Source: Polyangiaceae bacterium (GTDB lineage Bacteria; Myxococcota_A; Polyangia; Polyangiales; Polyangiaceae). Taken from it: a stretch of DNA of 64,000 nucleotides. Shown one piece after another: positions 37,089 through 48,558 of this stretch (its first letter is position 1; every line of letters begins with the position of its first letter). The position numbers and the translations under genes were made by a program. The stretch spans positions 437,501 to 501,500 of the forward strand of contig JADJXL010000016.1 in the NCBI GenBank assembly GCA_016715885.1. The letters run 5' to 3'. The notes beneath the pieces were generated by a model. That model was not told the DNA's origin. It made no database searches and saw only the letters and a list, made by a program, of their open reading frames with translations.

Positions 37089-39303
37089 ATGCGCCCCGTT
37101 CGATCCGCTCGACTTCCGCTACTGCTCTTCGCGTCGATTTTCGCTGCGGCTGCGTGTGCTCGCGGGCCGTCCACGGAAGCAACCGACGTTCCCGCACAAG
37201 TCCCCACGCCCAGAGACGACGCGCGATCCAATGAGCCACTCGAAGCGACGACACCCGTTTGGAGCGTCGCGTTTGCTCCATCCGAGACGACGACGCGCGG
37301 CAAAGTGAACGGAAAAGCCTCGGTGACGGCGGCGAATGCGAAGGATGCCATTCCGACGTCGCGGCGGGTTATCAGTCGAGCGCCCATGCCCTCGCGTCGT
37401 TCAACAACCCCATTTATCGCGGATCCATTGATCGATTTCCGAGCCGACGCGGGCGAAAAAACGAGCCGTTTTTGCGGCGGTTGTCACGATATCGCACTCC
37501 TCGTCGACGGCGCCATGGACGCTCCCATCGAGCCCGACGACGTCCGCGCCCATGCGGGTATCGGATGCAAAACGTGTCACGGAATCGTATCCACGCGCGT
37601 CGACGGCAATGGCAGCTACGAGCTCTCTGCCGAGCCGATTCCGGTTCCCGTACAAGGCGATCCCAATAGCATTGCGGTGCACAAGAAAGGTGCTGCATCG
37701 AGCGTTCTTCGGACGAACGCGCTTTGCGTATCGTGCCATCGAGCGTTTCTCCATGAAGGAACGGGCAATGCCCACTTCTTGATTGGCCAAGACGACGTGA
37801 CGCCTTGGCAACAATCGGCCTATGCGGGCTCCAGGGTGCATTTTCTCGACGAAGAAGTGCCAATGCAGGATTGTCGCGGCTGTCACATGCCACGTGAACG
37901 CGCCGAGCGAAATGATCCCGCTGCGAAAAATGGTACGATTGCTTCGCATAGGTTTGTCGGAGCACACACATGGCTCGCGGCAATGCGCGGCGACGAAAAG
38001 AATTTGGCGCTCGCAAAGGCGATGTTGGAAGGTGCCGCGTCCATCGATATCGCAGCCGTGATTGGCGAGGGCGGACGGCGATCGCTACCCGCCGATGGTG
38101 CACCGGTCAAACCCGGCGAGCACATCGTCATCGACGTGGCATTGCGGAAATGAACGCGTCGGACATCGTTTTCCGGGCGGCGTGATGGACGCGCAGGATA
38201 CGTGGATCGAAGTGGAAGTGCGCGACGCGAAAGGTGCGCTCATTGCCGAGGCGGGGCTCGAGCATGAACGCACGGGTGACGATCCCACGGCTCACCGATT
38301 GCGTGCGTTGCAGCTCGGCGAGGACGGCAAACCGCGTCTCGAACGGGAAACCGAGCAATTCCGGGCGCCCGTTTTCAATCACACGATGCCCCCGCGTTCG
38401 GCGCAGGTCGTCGAATATGCGCTCGACGTTCCTGTCAATGTGGTTTTCCCATTGCGCGTCGTTGCGAGGTTGCGGCATCGGACGCGCAATTTGCCCGTGC
38501 AGCGAGTCTCGTGCGAAGCCACGCGTAATGCCCGAGGCCAGGCATTTCAGCAAAACGGCGTGAAGCTCGATGCTTGCGTGCCCCAACCGATCACCACGGT
38601 TTCCGAAGCGGAATCATGGATTGGTACGGGCGTGCCCCCGATTGCGTCGGCAATGCCGAAAAAGCCCATGTGGCGTAGGCTGTACGATCACGGCCTTGGA
38701 ATGGTTGGCGCATTGCAAGAGCGTCGGGACGAAGCGGGGCCGAGCTTTTGGCGGCGCTCGAGGCGCTCGAAGGTACGACCGATCCGCGGCCGAAAGCCGT
38801 CGTCATGGGCGCCTTGGCGATGCTTGCCGGTCGTCAGGGGCGCGTGGATGAAGCATTGAAGTGGGTCGATGGCCTCTCCAAGCTCGTGCCGGATCATCCG
38901 GCCATCGCGTATTTGCGCGGCGAAGCCTTGTCGCAGGTTTGGCGCTTCAGAACAAGCTGCGCCTTTGCTGGGTGATGCGACCGGTCGCGCGCCGTCCGAC
39001 GACGCATCTTGGGTCATGTTTGCAACAGCGCGGGCGAGTGCGGGAGATCCACGCGGGGCGCTCGAAGCCGTACGTCGAGGGCTCGTCATGCAACCTCGTG
39101 ATCACGATTTGCTGCGCATTCAGGCTTTGTCGCTCGGGGCGCTCGGCGCTGCGGAAAAGGAAGTATCCGTCGCTTGGGAGGAATGGCAAAAGGTGCGTCC
39201 GGCGGACGTGATTCCGAGCATCAAGGCGAAGTGCAGCAAGAATGTGCCTGGATGCGCGCTCGAACGCAGTCCCGTGCACGTGCACGCGATGCGCATGAAG
39301 TAG
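37089..39303 (+). pseudogene. five-haem cytochrome c with TPR tail, interrupted by five indels
   Basis: An exported (signal ending IFAAAACARG) multihaem cytochrome c of about 738 residues. Five CxxCH sites are seen: CEGCH, CGGCH, CKTCH, CVSCH and CRGCH. They are followed by the conserved VGHRFPGGVMDAQDTWIEV segment and a TPR-like C-terminus (DEALKWVDGLSKLVPDHP). It can be read only through five frame changes, each in a homopolymer: A-run 37313-37316 (-1), T-run 37436-37438 (+1), A-run 38148-38150 (+1), G-run 38736-38739 (-1), T-run 38938-38940 (+1). The first haem motif lies in a frame distinct from the rest. The protein would be a periplasmic electron carrier or nitrite/sulfur-type reductase partner; the substrate is unclear. 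Confidence 0.75.
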
Positions 39304-39333
39304 AAACTCTACAATGCTTGGCGGGGCGCGCGC

Positions 39334-41085
39334 TCAAGCCGCCACGATCGCGCATGTTTTGGGCAGCGTCACGGTGAACAGCGAACCTTTCCCGTCGCTA
39401 CTCACCAGGCAAATCTTCCCGCCATGTGCCTCGACGATTTGCTGGCAAATGTAGAGCCCAAGTCCCAATCCGCCATAGTGGCGATTGGATACGGCTCGCT
39501 CGAATCTACGGAAAATGCGTTCCTGTTGCTCACGCGGAATCCCAATGCCGCGATCCTCGACGCTGAAATGTGCATTCGCGCCATCGGACCAGATTCGGAT
39601 GCTTATTGGTTTGCCCTCGCCATACTTGATCGCATTGGTGAGGAGGTTCGTGATGACCTGCGAAATACGTGTGCGGTCCCAAGTTCCGCATACGGGTCCC
39701 TCGACATGGACCGAGACATCCGAACCTCCACGAATGGCCTCTTCACGCAATTCGTTGGCAGCATCGTTCGCAATCGTCGATAGATCCACGTGATCGAAAT
39801 TCAGGTCGAGTTGACCGGTTTCGAAGCGGGAGACATCGAGCAATCGGTCGATCAGATAAAGCAAGTGCCTGCTTTGCCGGTCCGTGGTGACGAGCAATCG
39901 TTCGAGAAATGCGGGCGACATGCGTGACAGTGATTCTTGTCGCACGTGGCGGAGCAGCACTTCGATTCCAAGACGCAATGACGTGCACGGCGTTCGTAAT
40001 TCGTGCGATGCAATGGACAAGAACTCGTCGCGCGCGACGATGGCATCTTGCGCTTGTTGGTACAGGCGTGCATTGGACAGCGCCAAACTCGCGTGACGCG
40101 CGAGGTTTTCGGCGAGATCCAAGTCCGTTGCCGTCAGCGGCGGCGAACCGGGCATTCGCCCCAGCGTGAGGGCTCCGAGCGTACGACCATGAATGGCGAG
40201 CGGCACGGCGATGAACGAGCCGAGGCCGAGGGCATCGACGATTCGAAGGTCTTCCGGATTGTTCGAACCAATCGCGGAGAGGCGCAATGCAGCAGGCGCA
40301 TTCTCGAGGTCGGTACACAACGTGGATTTGCCATATCGAATGGCTCGACCCAGGCATTCGGTGACGTTGCAATCGAAACGCAAGCCATGCGTTTCCATGA
40401 GGAGTTGATCGGCGATGGGACTTACGTGCGCAATGGCTCCAAGCCGAGTCGATCCGTCGCCGAAGGCCGACCAAACGGCGCACCAATCGCCTGCGAAGGG
40501 TACGCACAAATTCGCCAAGCGGCTCGCCGTGTCGTCGTAATCGAGTGTTCCGGCGAGCGTTCGGCTCGCTCCTGCCAAAAACAACGAGCGCTGTTCGGCG
40601 CGTTCAGCGGCTGCTCGGGCGGTTTGCTCCTTTTCGAGCAATCGGTCGCGTTCTTCTTCGGCGCGTTTACGTTCGGTGATGTCTCGCCCGAGAACGACGA
40701 GCCCTTTGCGGCTGCCATCCTTGTAAAATAGAGGAATTTTGAATACATCGTACGTACGGATCGACCCGTCCGGGCGCACCACGCTTTCTTCTTCGCGCGA
40801 TAGCTTTCCCACCTGCCACGCATGATCGTCCGTGGTTCGACACCAAAGGAGCGCCTCTTGGTAGTACGGCGTAAATGGACCGAGCTCCATTTCGTCTTTG
40901 CCGCGGTAATCCACATTTTCCAATTGAAACAATTCGAGCCCGGCGCGGTTTACTTCGAGCCACCTACCGCTGCCGTCCTTCATGAAAATGGGATCGGGCG
41001 ATGCCTCGATGAGCGTACGTAGTCGCTCTTCCGTCGTGATTGCCCGGTGTTCATCGAGAGATCGTTCGGAGTCTGGGTTCGTCAT
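39334..41085 (-). CDS. PAS-GAF sensor histidine kinase
   Basis: A 583-residue cytoplasmic kinase. Residues 15-140 form a PAS domain (EASPDPIFMKDGSGRWLEVN ending in GRDITERKRAEE). Residues about 175-345 form a GAF domain (ANLCVPFAGDWCAVWSAFGDG, GSFIAVPLAIHGRTLGALTLG). The HisKA box is FLSIASHELRTPCTSL with phosphoacceptor His361. The ATPase has NLLTNAIKYGEGKPI, FSVEDRGIGIPREQQERIF and GGLGLGLYICQQIVEAHGG. No receiver domain or partner regulator adjoins it, so it is an orphan kinase. The frame is open 113 codons further upstream, but the ATG at 41085 (MTNPDSERSL) is more credible because the extension is Arg/Ser/Pro-rich and overlaps the neighbouring gene. Confidence 0.9.
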   Translation of the reverse strand: MTNPDSERSLDEHRAITTEERLRTLIEASPDPIFMKDGSGRWLEVNRAGLELFQLENVDYRGKDEMELGPFTPYYQEALLWCRTTDDHAWQVGKLSREEESVVRPDGSIRTYDVFKIPLFYKDGSRKGLVVLGRDITERKRAEEERDRLLEKEQTARAAAERAEQRSLFLAGASRTLAGTLDYDDTASRLANLCVPFAGDWCAVWSAFGDGSTRLGAIAHVSPIADQLLMETHGLRFDCNVTECLGRAIRYGKSTLCTDLENAPAALRLSAIGSNNPEDLRIVDALGLGSFIAVPLAIHGRTLGALTLGRMPGSPPLTATDLDLAENLARHASLALSNARLYQQAQDAIVARDEFLSIASHELRTPCTSLRLGIEVLLRHVRQESLSRMSPAFLERLLVTTDRQSRHLLYLIDRLLDVSRFETGQLDLNFDHVDLSTIANDAANELREEAIRGGSDVSVHVEGPVCGTWDRTRISQVITNLLTNAIKYGEGKPISIRIWSDGANAHFSVEDRGIGIPREQQERIFRRFERAVSNRHYGGLGLGLYICQQIVEAHGGKICLVSSDGKGSLFTVTLPKTCAIVAA

Positions 41086-41159
41086 CGTCAATCGCAGCGT
41101 AGCATCGCGGCGTATGGCCACGAGGTATGCGCGACGTTGTAGTGGAACTGCTGCAGCCG

Positions 41160-42763
41160 TCAATTCGCGTGGTTGCTTGGCACCGCTCGCCTGTAAAGCC
41201 ACCACGAACCGACGTGCTCGACCGGTGTAATCGTTGCATCGGCGTGAAACAAGGCGGCGGGCGATGATCGACTGCGGACGAGAAACCAATCGAAGAAGCG
41301 GCCCTGCTCGAGCACTCGAAAACGTTGCGGGTCCATTCCCAGCGAAGGGGCACGGGCGGCGGGAGGACGACGCCGGGCTCTTGCGGATTTCGGTACACGA
41401 CGGTCGTGGTGGCGAGATTGGCAAAGTGAAAACTGAGCCACCCGCCTTTTTCTGCTTGGATGTATGCAGGCAGGTGGATGAATGGCGTGTTTTTCTTGGT
41501 CGAACCGCCGTGATCGAAGATCAAATACATCAATTTGGGTGATTTCGGGATCGCGCGGGAAATCTGATGAAGATCCTCCGTCACTTGGTCGAATGCTCGA
41601 TAATTCGTCGATACCGAACGAGCGATGGAAAGCGGCCCGAGGGCGAGAGCCAATACGATTGGCGCTCGAAGCACGGCCCATTTGGGCAAGTCAGGTAAAA
41701 ACGCCAGAGCCAAAAATGCTGTCGAGATGGCTTCGCGAGGATAAATGTACCACCATAGCCCCGCCTCCATCGGCAATTTCATGAAAAGCAGGAAAAACGC
41801 TCCCGTACATCCAAGCGCCACGAAGAGGATGCCAATACTCCACGCCCATTCTTTTTTCGTACGACGCGCGAGACGCCCATCGGCAATGACGAGCAAAATG
41901 AGCACGATCGCGACCAGGCCGACCGCGCGATAACTCGTCAAAAGCGCAGCCGCTTCGTGTCGATCCTGAAACCCACCTTCGAGTAAATAGTTAGCGAATT
42001 CGCGAAGACGAGTTTTGTCGATGTTTACGAGCTTGATCGAAGAAGCACTCAATGAATCCGGTCGAAATTGAAACCAAGCTCCAAAAAGCGCCAAAGGTAG
42101 GACGAGCGGCGGGACGATGGGCCAAAACCTGCGCGTTGCCGGGTACATCACGATGGCCGTTCCGACGATCCCGAAGAGCGCAAAAGGAAAGCGGAAAATA
42201 TGCGTAAAGAAGAGCAAGACGAGCACCGCACACAAATGCACTTGCCGTCGAAAGGTGGGTTTGTTGAGTAAAAGCAGAGTCAAGCCAATCGCCAAACAAA
42301 ACAACCCGATGGCTCCGACGAAATTCAAAAATCCCCAATGTGTCAAGAAATTCCAGACGAAAGGTAGCCCGGCCAAACCGAGGAGTGGGCTCTTCTTCAT
42401 GCCGTGAAACATCACCGCAAGGCCCACGGGGAGCATCGCCAACATGACGGCAGCAGCGACTTTCGCAGCCATCCACGAGGGCATGACGAACATGAGCAGC
42501 GCGCCGATAGCGTACGTCGATATGTAGGGAATGCCGATCGGGCGGATGTCGAACTGCTCGCGATAGTGGAAATCAGCGTCGAAGTAGTGCCGCAGAATGC
42601 TGGTGTTTGCCGTGTGAAACGGCAGATCCGTCATCGGCGCCCAGCGCGTGACCATCAGCGGAAACGCGACCACATAGAAAGTTGCCGCAAGCGCCACGAG
42701 CGCGAGGGTTGCTTCGAGAGGCTTGCGCTGCAAAGCGCGTTTCATCCGTTCGACGTGATCCAC
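41160..42763 (-). pseudogene. polytopic membrane protein, interrupted by one indel
   Basis: An inner-membrane protein of about 535 residues with roughly 10-12 hydrophobic helices (LVALAATFYVVAFPLMV, FVGAIGLFCLAIGLTLLLL, AVGLVAIVLILLVIADG and others). It has a periplasmic loop after helix 1 (WAPMTDLPFHTANTS) reminiscent of GT-C-type glycosyltransferases or related YfhO-like proteins, but no motif settles this. The conserved-looking C-terminus (RFRVLEQGRFFDWFLVRS through HVGSWWLYRRAVPSNHAN) lies in a different frame from the start. One missing base in the GGG run at 41329-41331 restores it. Without correction the frame runs into low-complexity Arg/Ser sequence ending at 41051. It overlaps nothing essential and precedes the kinase gene on the same strand by 74 bp. 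Confidence 0.7.
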
Positions 42764-42895
42764 TCGAAGCTACTTACCACGAATGTGCTCGGGAAAGTTG
42801 CCTCGTCGTGACGCCTGCGGATGTCGAGCTATCCGGTCTGCGTGCTCTGGAACCGTGGTTTTTAACACCAAGACCGCGCGTGGACCGGAGGCTTT

Positions 42896-43303
42896 TCAGC
42901 TCTTCGTGCAGGCGCTCAATGCGTCGCAGGACGACGAGCACGTCGTTGCATCACCGCACGTCAGGCCACACGCCTGCGTGCATTGCGTGATTTTGCAGAC
43001 CTCGGTGCCGCCCGAGCAATTCAAGCCGCAGCCGCCGCCGGCGCACGTCACTTCGCACGATTTGGCCCCTTTGCAATTCACCGAGCAATTGCCGCCCGGA
43101 CAATCGAATTTGCAGGTCGCGCCGTCCGTGCAATCCAGAGAGCAGTTGCCGCCGGTCGCGCTTTCACACGCCAGCTCGCACGTTTCCCCAGCGCATGCGC
43201 AAGCCGTTCCATCCACGCACTGTTCACTGCATCCCGCCGATACGACCGTGCCCATCGCAAGCAGCGCAAGCATCGCCATTGCGTTCGTCAATTTAAACGT
43301 CAC
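42896..43303 (-). CDS. cysteine-rich repeat lipoprotein
   Basis: A 135-residue exported protein with a signal ending in VVSAGC (Cys25). The mature part has 23 cysteines in about 110 residues, arranged in imperfect repeats of the type GGNCSLDC-TDGATCKFDC-PGGNCSVNC-KGAKSCEVTC-AGGGCGLNC. This Cys-x3-Cys ladder would form a disulfide-stacked beta-solenoid or bind metals. It belongs to no family I recognise, though similar Cys-ladder lipoproteins occur in other myxobacteria. It is divergent from the TetR-type regulator gene with 199 bp between, so TetR control is possible but unproven. Confidence 0.8.
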   Translation of the reverse strand: MTFKLTNAMAMLALLAMGTVVSAGCSEQCVDGTACACAGETCELACESATGGNCSLDCTDGATCKFDCPGGNCSVNCKGAKSCEVTCAGGGCGLNCSGGTEVCKITQCTQACGLTCGDATTCSSSCDALSACTKS

Positions 43304-43502
43304 GTTCCGTTACCTCGCTGAAGTTTTTTCTCGATGACGTCGGGGCTCATTTCCCGGTATCATCGAGCACGCGCAAGCTTGACGCGCCGATGCGCGCATG
43401 TTCAACTCGCGTTTTCACCGTTGCGCAACTTCGGGAAAATCAGCGCAATGGAAGGTCCTTGGCCCAATGTTTGTCCTGCTTGCTCGTGTTTGACGACTCG
43501 TG

Positions 43503-44120
43503 ATGGAACGGAAATTAGGACGCAGAAGACCCATCCAAGATCGCTCGCGTACTCTCGTTGACGGCATTCTTTCGGCGGCTTCCCAGATCATTTCTGGCTT
43601 CGGGTACGACTCCGCAACCACCAATCGCATTGCTTGTCGTGCTGGGGTGAGCGTCGGCTCGCTGTACCAATACTTCTCGAACAAAGACGAAATCCTGCAG
43701 GGGCTGCTCGAACATCTGATCCAACAGACGCAGCGCGAAGTGGTCGAGTGCCTTGCATGTACGCTCGACATACCCGTGCATCACGTCTGCTCGCATGTCG
43801 TCGGCACGTATGTACGGCTACTGCGACGGCATCGCACGGTGCTCGAAGCTGCATTCGAGCATGCGCTGGGTCCGCGACAGTTGCTGGTCATCAATGCATT
43901 CGAGCGTGAAATGGCCCGGTGGCTTCAAGCGTACATCGCCGAACGCGGACAGGGGCCGGGGCCGAGCTACGATTCGGCGCTCGTCGCCGTGCAGACGATC
44001 AGCACGTTGGGTGCTCGGATTGCCTTCGAGACGAACGACGAGGGAGAAAGCCTCGCGGCAGAACGCAGGCTGTGCGACATGATTTCGGTCGTGCTGGGTA
44101 TCACTGCCGCCACAGCTTGA
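43503..44120 (+). CDS. TetR/AcrR-family transcriptional regulator
   Basis: A 205-residue regulator. The N-terminal HTH is typical: RTLVDGILSAASQIISGFGY, DSATTNRIACRAGVSVGSLYQYFSNKDEIL. The C-terminal half is a helical ligand-binding and dimer domain (RLLRRHRTVLEAAFEHALG, LVAVQTISTLGARIAFETND). The ATG at 43503 was chosen; a GTG one codon earlier also fits. The ligand is unknown. Candidate targets are the divergent Cys-rich lipoprotein gene or its own promoter in the 199-bp gap. I found no convincing palindromic operator there. Confidence 0.9.
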   Translation: MERKLGRRRPIQDRSRTLVDGILSAASQIISGFGYDSATTNRIACRAGVSVGSLYQYFSNKDEILQGLLEHLIQQTQREVVECLACTLDIPVHHVCSHVVGTYVRLLRRHRTVLEAAFEHALGPRQLLVINAFEREMARWLQAYIAERGQGPGPSYDSALVAVQTISTLGARIAFETNDEGESLAAERRLCDMISVVLGITAATA

Positions 44121-44420
44121 GCAATCGCATCCGACGTGAAGCACGAGCCTCGATGTGGCCGATAAGTCTCATTCATAGAAAGTTCACCCATTTCAGGACG
44201 CGAACATGTACGCACCATGCGTTCTCCATGCCAAACGCATATCCATGCGTTTTTCGATGGTCGTACGAATCGGCACCTGGCCGATCGACTTACAGAACGT
44301 CGCGTTATGGCCAAGCATCGACCTCGATGCCGGATCACCCATCTGCTCGCATCGGGAGCCATTCGAGCTGCGTGTGCCATGGCTGAACCCACTCGGCGCA
44401 ACTTACCACGGCGCGTCTCG

Positions 44421-46708
44421 ATGCGATCCGCTACCCTCACGCCCCGCATGAATTCCCGCCCATCGCTTCGCTTGTCTCGAGGCTCGGACGGCTTGCCCAT
44501 CGCGAGCGCGCTCGAAGTGCGCGTTTCGCGCATCGCGACTGCGATCGCGACCGCATGGATGGCGCTCGTCGCATCGTGGGAGATGCTCGGCCCAGTGCTC
44601 GCAGGTCATTGGGCCGCAGCCGCGAGCATGGGGATCATCGCGGAGAACATGCTGCGTTGGGGCATCGTCGGCCCGGTTTGGGATTACACGGAAACTCGGC
44701 CCGGCCCCGAGATGTTTTATTGCCATCACCCTTGGGGAATCTTTTGGGTGACGGCATTTTTCATGAAAATCTTCGGCCGACACGACGTCGTCTGTCGTTT
44801 GCCCGCGATTGTCCTGTCCACCCTCACGCCAGCGATCCTCTATGCGCTCGGTCGAGCGATCTGGCGTCCTGCATCGGGCGCAGCCGCGGCGCTCGCTTTC
44901 GTCGTTCTGCCCATCACGCTCGCTTTCGCCAACTTCAACGTGCTCGAAGTGCCCCTGATGTTCTGGACCCTCGTGGCCATCTGGGGATGGGTGCGACTGT
45001 CCCAGACAAACCGCTCGAGGTACCTCGTTGCAAGCGCCGTGGGGCTCGTGATGGCGCTGCACACGGACTGGCCGGCGTACGTGTTATCCGGGCTTTTGCT
45101 TGGGTTTTGGCTCTTTCGAGGGTACTTGGGCGGGCGCCGGATGTTCGGCCCCGTGCACGAGCGACGCTACGCCGAAGCGTGGATCGCGTGGGCCACGCTG
45201 TCGGTTCTCTCGGGCGTGTTTTACCTGGCCGTGTTCCAGAAGTCGGGAAAGCTCGGGGATCTCTTGGCGAGTTACGGGATGCGTTCGTCCGGGAACAGCG
45301 TGCCGCTGTCCGCGGTGCTTGCGAGTAGGCGTTACTGGATCGAGCTGTCGTTCACGCCGATCGCGATCGCGCTCGGGAAAATCGCGGCGATCGTGAGTGT
45401 CGTGCGGCTCGTCGTGACGCGTGCGGACGTCGAGTTCATCCCGCTCGCGTATCTGGGCATGGCGACGTTTCAGTACGTCGTGTTCAAACAAGGTGCGGAC
45501 ATCCACGTCTTTTGGCCGCAACCGTTCGGCGCGTATTTTGCGCTTGCGATGGGCGCGCTCGTCGCGACGGTCGCGCCGGGCATCGAGTTTGTCCGGGGGA
45601 TCATTCGGCGCGCGCGTGGTTTGGAGAGAGAAACGAACTTCGCTGCGAGTGGGCTCGTCGCGCTCGCGCTTTTCGGTCCGGTTTTCGCGGCGATCCTTCG
45701 CGATGGCGCTCCAGCGGCCGTGTATGCGCGGCGCACGGGTGGTCGCTTCAACGAGAAGGGCTTACCCATTGCATCCGACGGCGACAAGACGACGTTTCTC
45801 CGGGACGTTGCGCAGCGTTTGTCCAGGACGCGGTCGTCGAGCTCCACGACAGCATGCATGCGAATTGGTCGCAGACCTGGGCGCTTGGCGGGCGGGTTGT
45901 CAGGACGAACCGACCGCTGCCGGCTGCTTCGCCGGGTGGTAAGGAAAAACCATACCTCTTGAGCAGTCGTTTTGCTTCGGAGGAACAGCTCGCCGCGGTC
46001 GCGAGCCGCTTTCACGTGACGGCCGTGGGGCAATTTTGGCACGTCGATCCACGCAAGCCTCCGGCGCCCATCGATGCATTTTCATTTGCGGAGCGCGAGC
46101 CATCGCTGTTCGAGTGGATGTTCGTTTCGGCGACGGAACCCGTGCGCACCATCGTCCCCGATCCGTGGCTCACGTGGGAGCTTCGCACGCACTGGAAGCA
46201 AGATGCGACCGTTCCAGAAGGGCTTCCAACGACGTTCGACGAGCAGCGCATAACGCACAACATCGCCGTGGCGCATGGCGACGAAGCAGGGGCTGCGGCG
46301 AACTTGGCGCGGATGAAGCAGCAGTTGCGCCCTGTTTCGGCGGCGTTCGAAGGTGGGCCGGAGATCGTTGGTGTACGAATGATCGAGGGGGTTTCGCCGC
46401 GGCTCGACATCGTGTTTCGCGCGCCCGGTCCCATGCCTCTGGCATCGTCCATGGTCGTGCGATCGCGGGTGATCGAGCGTGCGCGGGGGTCGCTGACGAT
46501 GGCGGATCCGACATTGCGCGAAGTGGGGCAGCCGCTGTCGATTCCGCCCTCGCGATGGCGCAAAGGTTTTCTCTATGTGAATCCGGTGTGGATCGTGAAG
46601 CGACCGGGCACGGAGGTGTATCAGGTATCGTGGAACGCTCGAGCAAGGCAGCCGGCGCGTATTGCGGGCACGTCTGCGACGACGGTGGAGGTATTGAGGC
46701 TCGATTGA
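44421..46708 (+). pseudogene. ArnT/PMT-like (GT39) glycosyltransferase, interrupted by one indel
   Basis: A polytopic membrane glycosyltransferase of the GT-C fold, about 762 residues if joined. The first extracytoplasmic loop EMFYCHHPWGIFWVTAFFMKIFG and LPAIVLSTLTPAILYALGRAIW match the ArnT/PMT (PF02366/PF13231) family, which transfers sugars from polyprenyl phosphate to lipids or proteins. Then follow about ten hydrophobic helices to near residue 465. At 45818-45820 a TTT run lacks one base. Frame one then ends at 45962, while the correct continuation (FVQDAVVELHDSMHANWSQT through SATTVEVLRLD) lies in the next frame up to 46708. Starts at 44421 and 44448 are both possible. The preceding 44121-44420 holds nothing recognised. 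Confidence 0.78.
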
Positions 46709-46763
46709 AGCAATGCTTTCCGCGTGCTTGACATCGTTTACGTTTGGCCGGATGGTCCCGAAC

Positions 46764-48317
46764 ATGCCGCGCCAATTCAACGTTGCCGGGGTCAACAAGC
46801 CGAGTATTCACTACACATTGCCAGCCTCGCGGCGCTTGCCGGGCGTGCGAGCGCTCATCGACGGCCAGCAATACTTCGTGGTTCATGCGCCGCGGCAAGT
46901 CGGCAAAACGACTGCGCTCCACACGCTCGCCCAAGAGCTCACGGCAGAGGGTACGTATGCAGCGGTGCTCGTGTCGGTGGAAACGGCGGTGCCGTTTCGC
47001 GACAACGTGGGCATGGCGGAAGACGCCATCTTGGGATCGTGGAAGTTGAGTGCACGAGTTCGCATGCCGGCCGCATTTCAACCGCCGCCGTGGCCCGATG
47101 CACCGGTAGGCAGCCGGATCCGCTACGCATTGCAAGCGTGGGCCGAAACATGTCTCAGGCCGCTCGTCGTTTTCATCGACGAGATCGATGCGCTCGAGGG
47201 TGAAACGCTTCTGGCCATTTTGCGCCAACTACGCGACGGCCATCCTGATCGACCCGAGCATTTTCCCTGGTCGCTGGCGGTCATCGGCATGCGCAACGTC
47301 CGTGATTACAAGCTCGCTTCGGGTGGAGCGGATCGAACCCATTCGGCCAGTCCGTTCAACGTTGTCTCCAAAGCACTCACTTTGCGCAACTTCACCCATG
47401 ATGAAGTCGTCGAGCTTTATGGGCAGCATACTACGGAAACGGGCCAGGTGTTTTTGCCGGAAGCACTGGATCGAGCCTTCGAGATGTCCCAAGGCCAGCC
47501 GTGGTTGGCCAACGCAATCGCAAGAGCACTCGTCGAAGACGTCGTCACCGACCGCAATACACCCATTACGCCGGCGCATGTCGATCAAGCCAAAGACATC
47601 CTCATCGAGCGTCAAGACACGCATCTCGACAGCTTGGCCGAGCGTCTTCGCGAGCCGCGTGTGCGTAGCGTCATCGAGCCCATCATGATCGGCGCCCATT
47701 TGGGCGAGGTGCCCATGGACGATCGTCAATTCGTGACCGATCTGGGGCTCGTGCGGATGAATCCAGACGGGGGTGTGCAGATAGCCAATCCGATTTACGA
47801 AGAAATCATCATTCGTATGCTCTCCGGAAGCATTCGCGCGTCGATTCCTCCCTTGCGACCCATTTGGTTGAAACCCGACGGTCGCATCGATTTCGATGCA
47901 TTGCTCCAGGCATTTCTCACGTTTTGGCGACAGCATGGCGCGCCGCTCTTGGGGTCGACACCTTATCACGAATACGCGCCGCACCTGGTGCTGATGTCCT
48001 TCCTGCATCGAGTCGTCAATGGTGGCGGCACGATCGATCGCGAATATGCCATCGGAAGGGGACGTGTGGATTTGCACGTCAGCAAAGGCGAGGATCGGTT
48101 TGCCGTCGAAATCAAGGTTTGGCGTGCCGACGGAGACTCCGATCCGCTCGGCGAGGGCCTCGTGCAGATAGAGGAATACTTGTCGGGATTGAAGCTCGAT
48201 ACCGGCTGGCTCGTCATCTTCGACCGCCGTCCCAGCGCGCCGCCGCTATCGCAGCGCCTCGGCGCATCCACCGCGACGACGCCGCGGGGCAAAATCGTTA
48301 CATTGATACGGGCGTGA
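46764..48317 (+). CDS. AAA-like ATPase with C-terminal PD-(D/E)XK domain
   Basis: A 517-residue protein. The ATPase domain has an intact Walker A (HAPRQVGKTTALHTLAQEL) and Walker B (RPLVVFIDEIDALEG), and a sensor segment (SLAVIGMRNVRDYKLAS). It resembles the AAA-like AAA_35/AAA_ATPase families. The C-terminal 100 residues have YAIGRGRVDLHVSKGEDRFAVEIKVWR, the Asp...Glu-x-Lys of a PD-(D/E)XK nuclease fold. The family is common in genomes rich in mobile elements, and a role in defence or DNA transactions has been suggested for it, but that is not shown here. Starts at 46713, 46752 and 46764 are in frame; the last gives the family-like beginning MPRQFNVAGV. Confidence 0.83.
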   Translation: MPRQFNVAGVNKPSIHYTLPASRRLPGVRALIDGQQYFVVHAPRQVGKTTALHTLAQELTAEGTYAAVLVSVETAVPFRDNVGMAEDAILGSWKLSARVRMPAAFQPPPWPDAPVGSRIRYALQAWAETCLRPLVVFIDEIDALEGETLLAILRQLRDGHPDRPEHFPWSLAVIGMRNVRDYKLASGGADRTHSASPFNVVSKALTLRNFTHDEVVELYGQHTTETGQVFLPEALDRAFEMSQGQPWLANAIARALVEDVVTDRNTPITPAHVDQAKDILIERQDTHLDSLAERLREPRVRSVIEPIMIGAHLGEVPMDDRQFVTDLGLVRMNPDGGVQIANPIYEEIIIRMLSGSIRASIPPLRPIWLKPDGRIDFDALLQAFLTFWRQHGAPLLGSTPYHEYAPHLVLMSFLHRVVNGGGTIDREYAIGRGRVDLHVSKGEDRFAVEIKVWRADGDSDPLGEGLVQIEEYLSGLKLDTGWLVIFDRRPSAPPLSQRLGASTATTPRGKIVTLIRA

Positions 48318-48558
48318 GGGCGAAGAACGAGAAATGGGTGGACGAGGAGCGTGACGAATCGCACCTCTGCGTGCGACACGTGCGCCCAATTCGCCGATAC
48401 CATTTTCCAAGAACCGACGCAGCGGACGAGCAATACGACAATCGAAAAATGTTTGAATAACAAAAAAGCGATGCGCTTGGTACGACCGCGGGCGAGCGCA
48501 TTATGTTTCCGTGAGATGGGCTCCTCATGATGGTTCCCATTCGAAACGGAGGCGTGCC

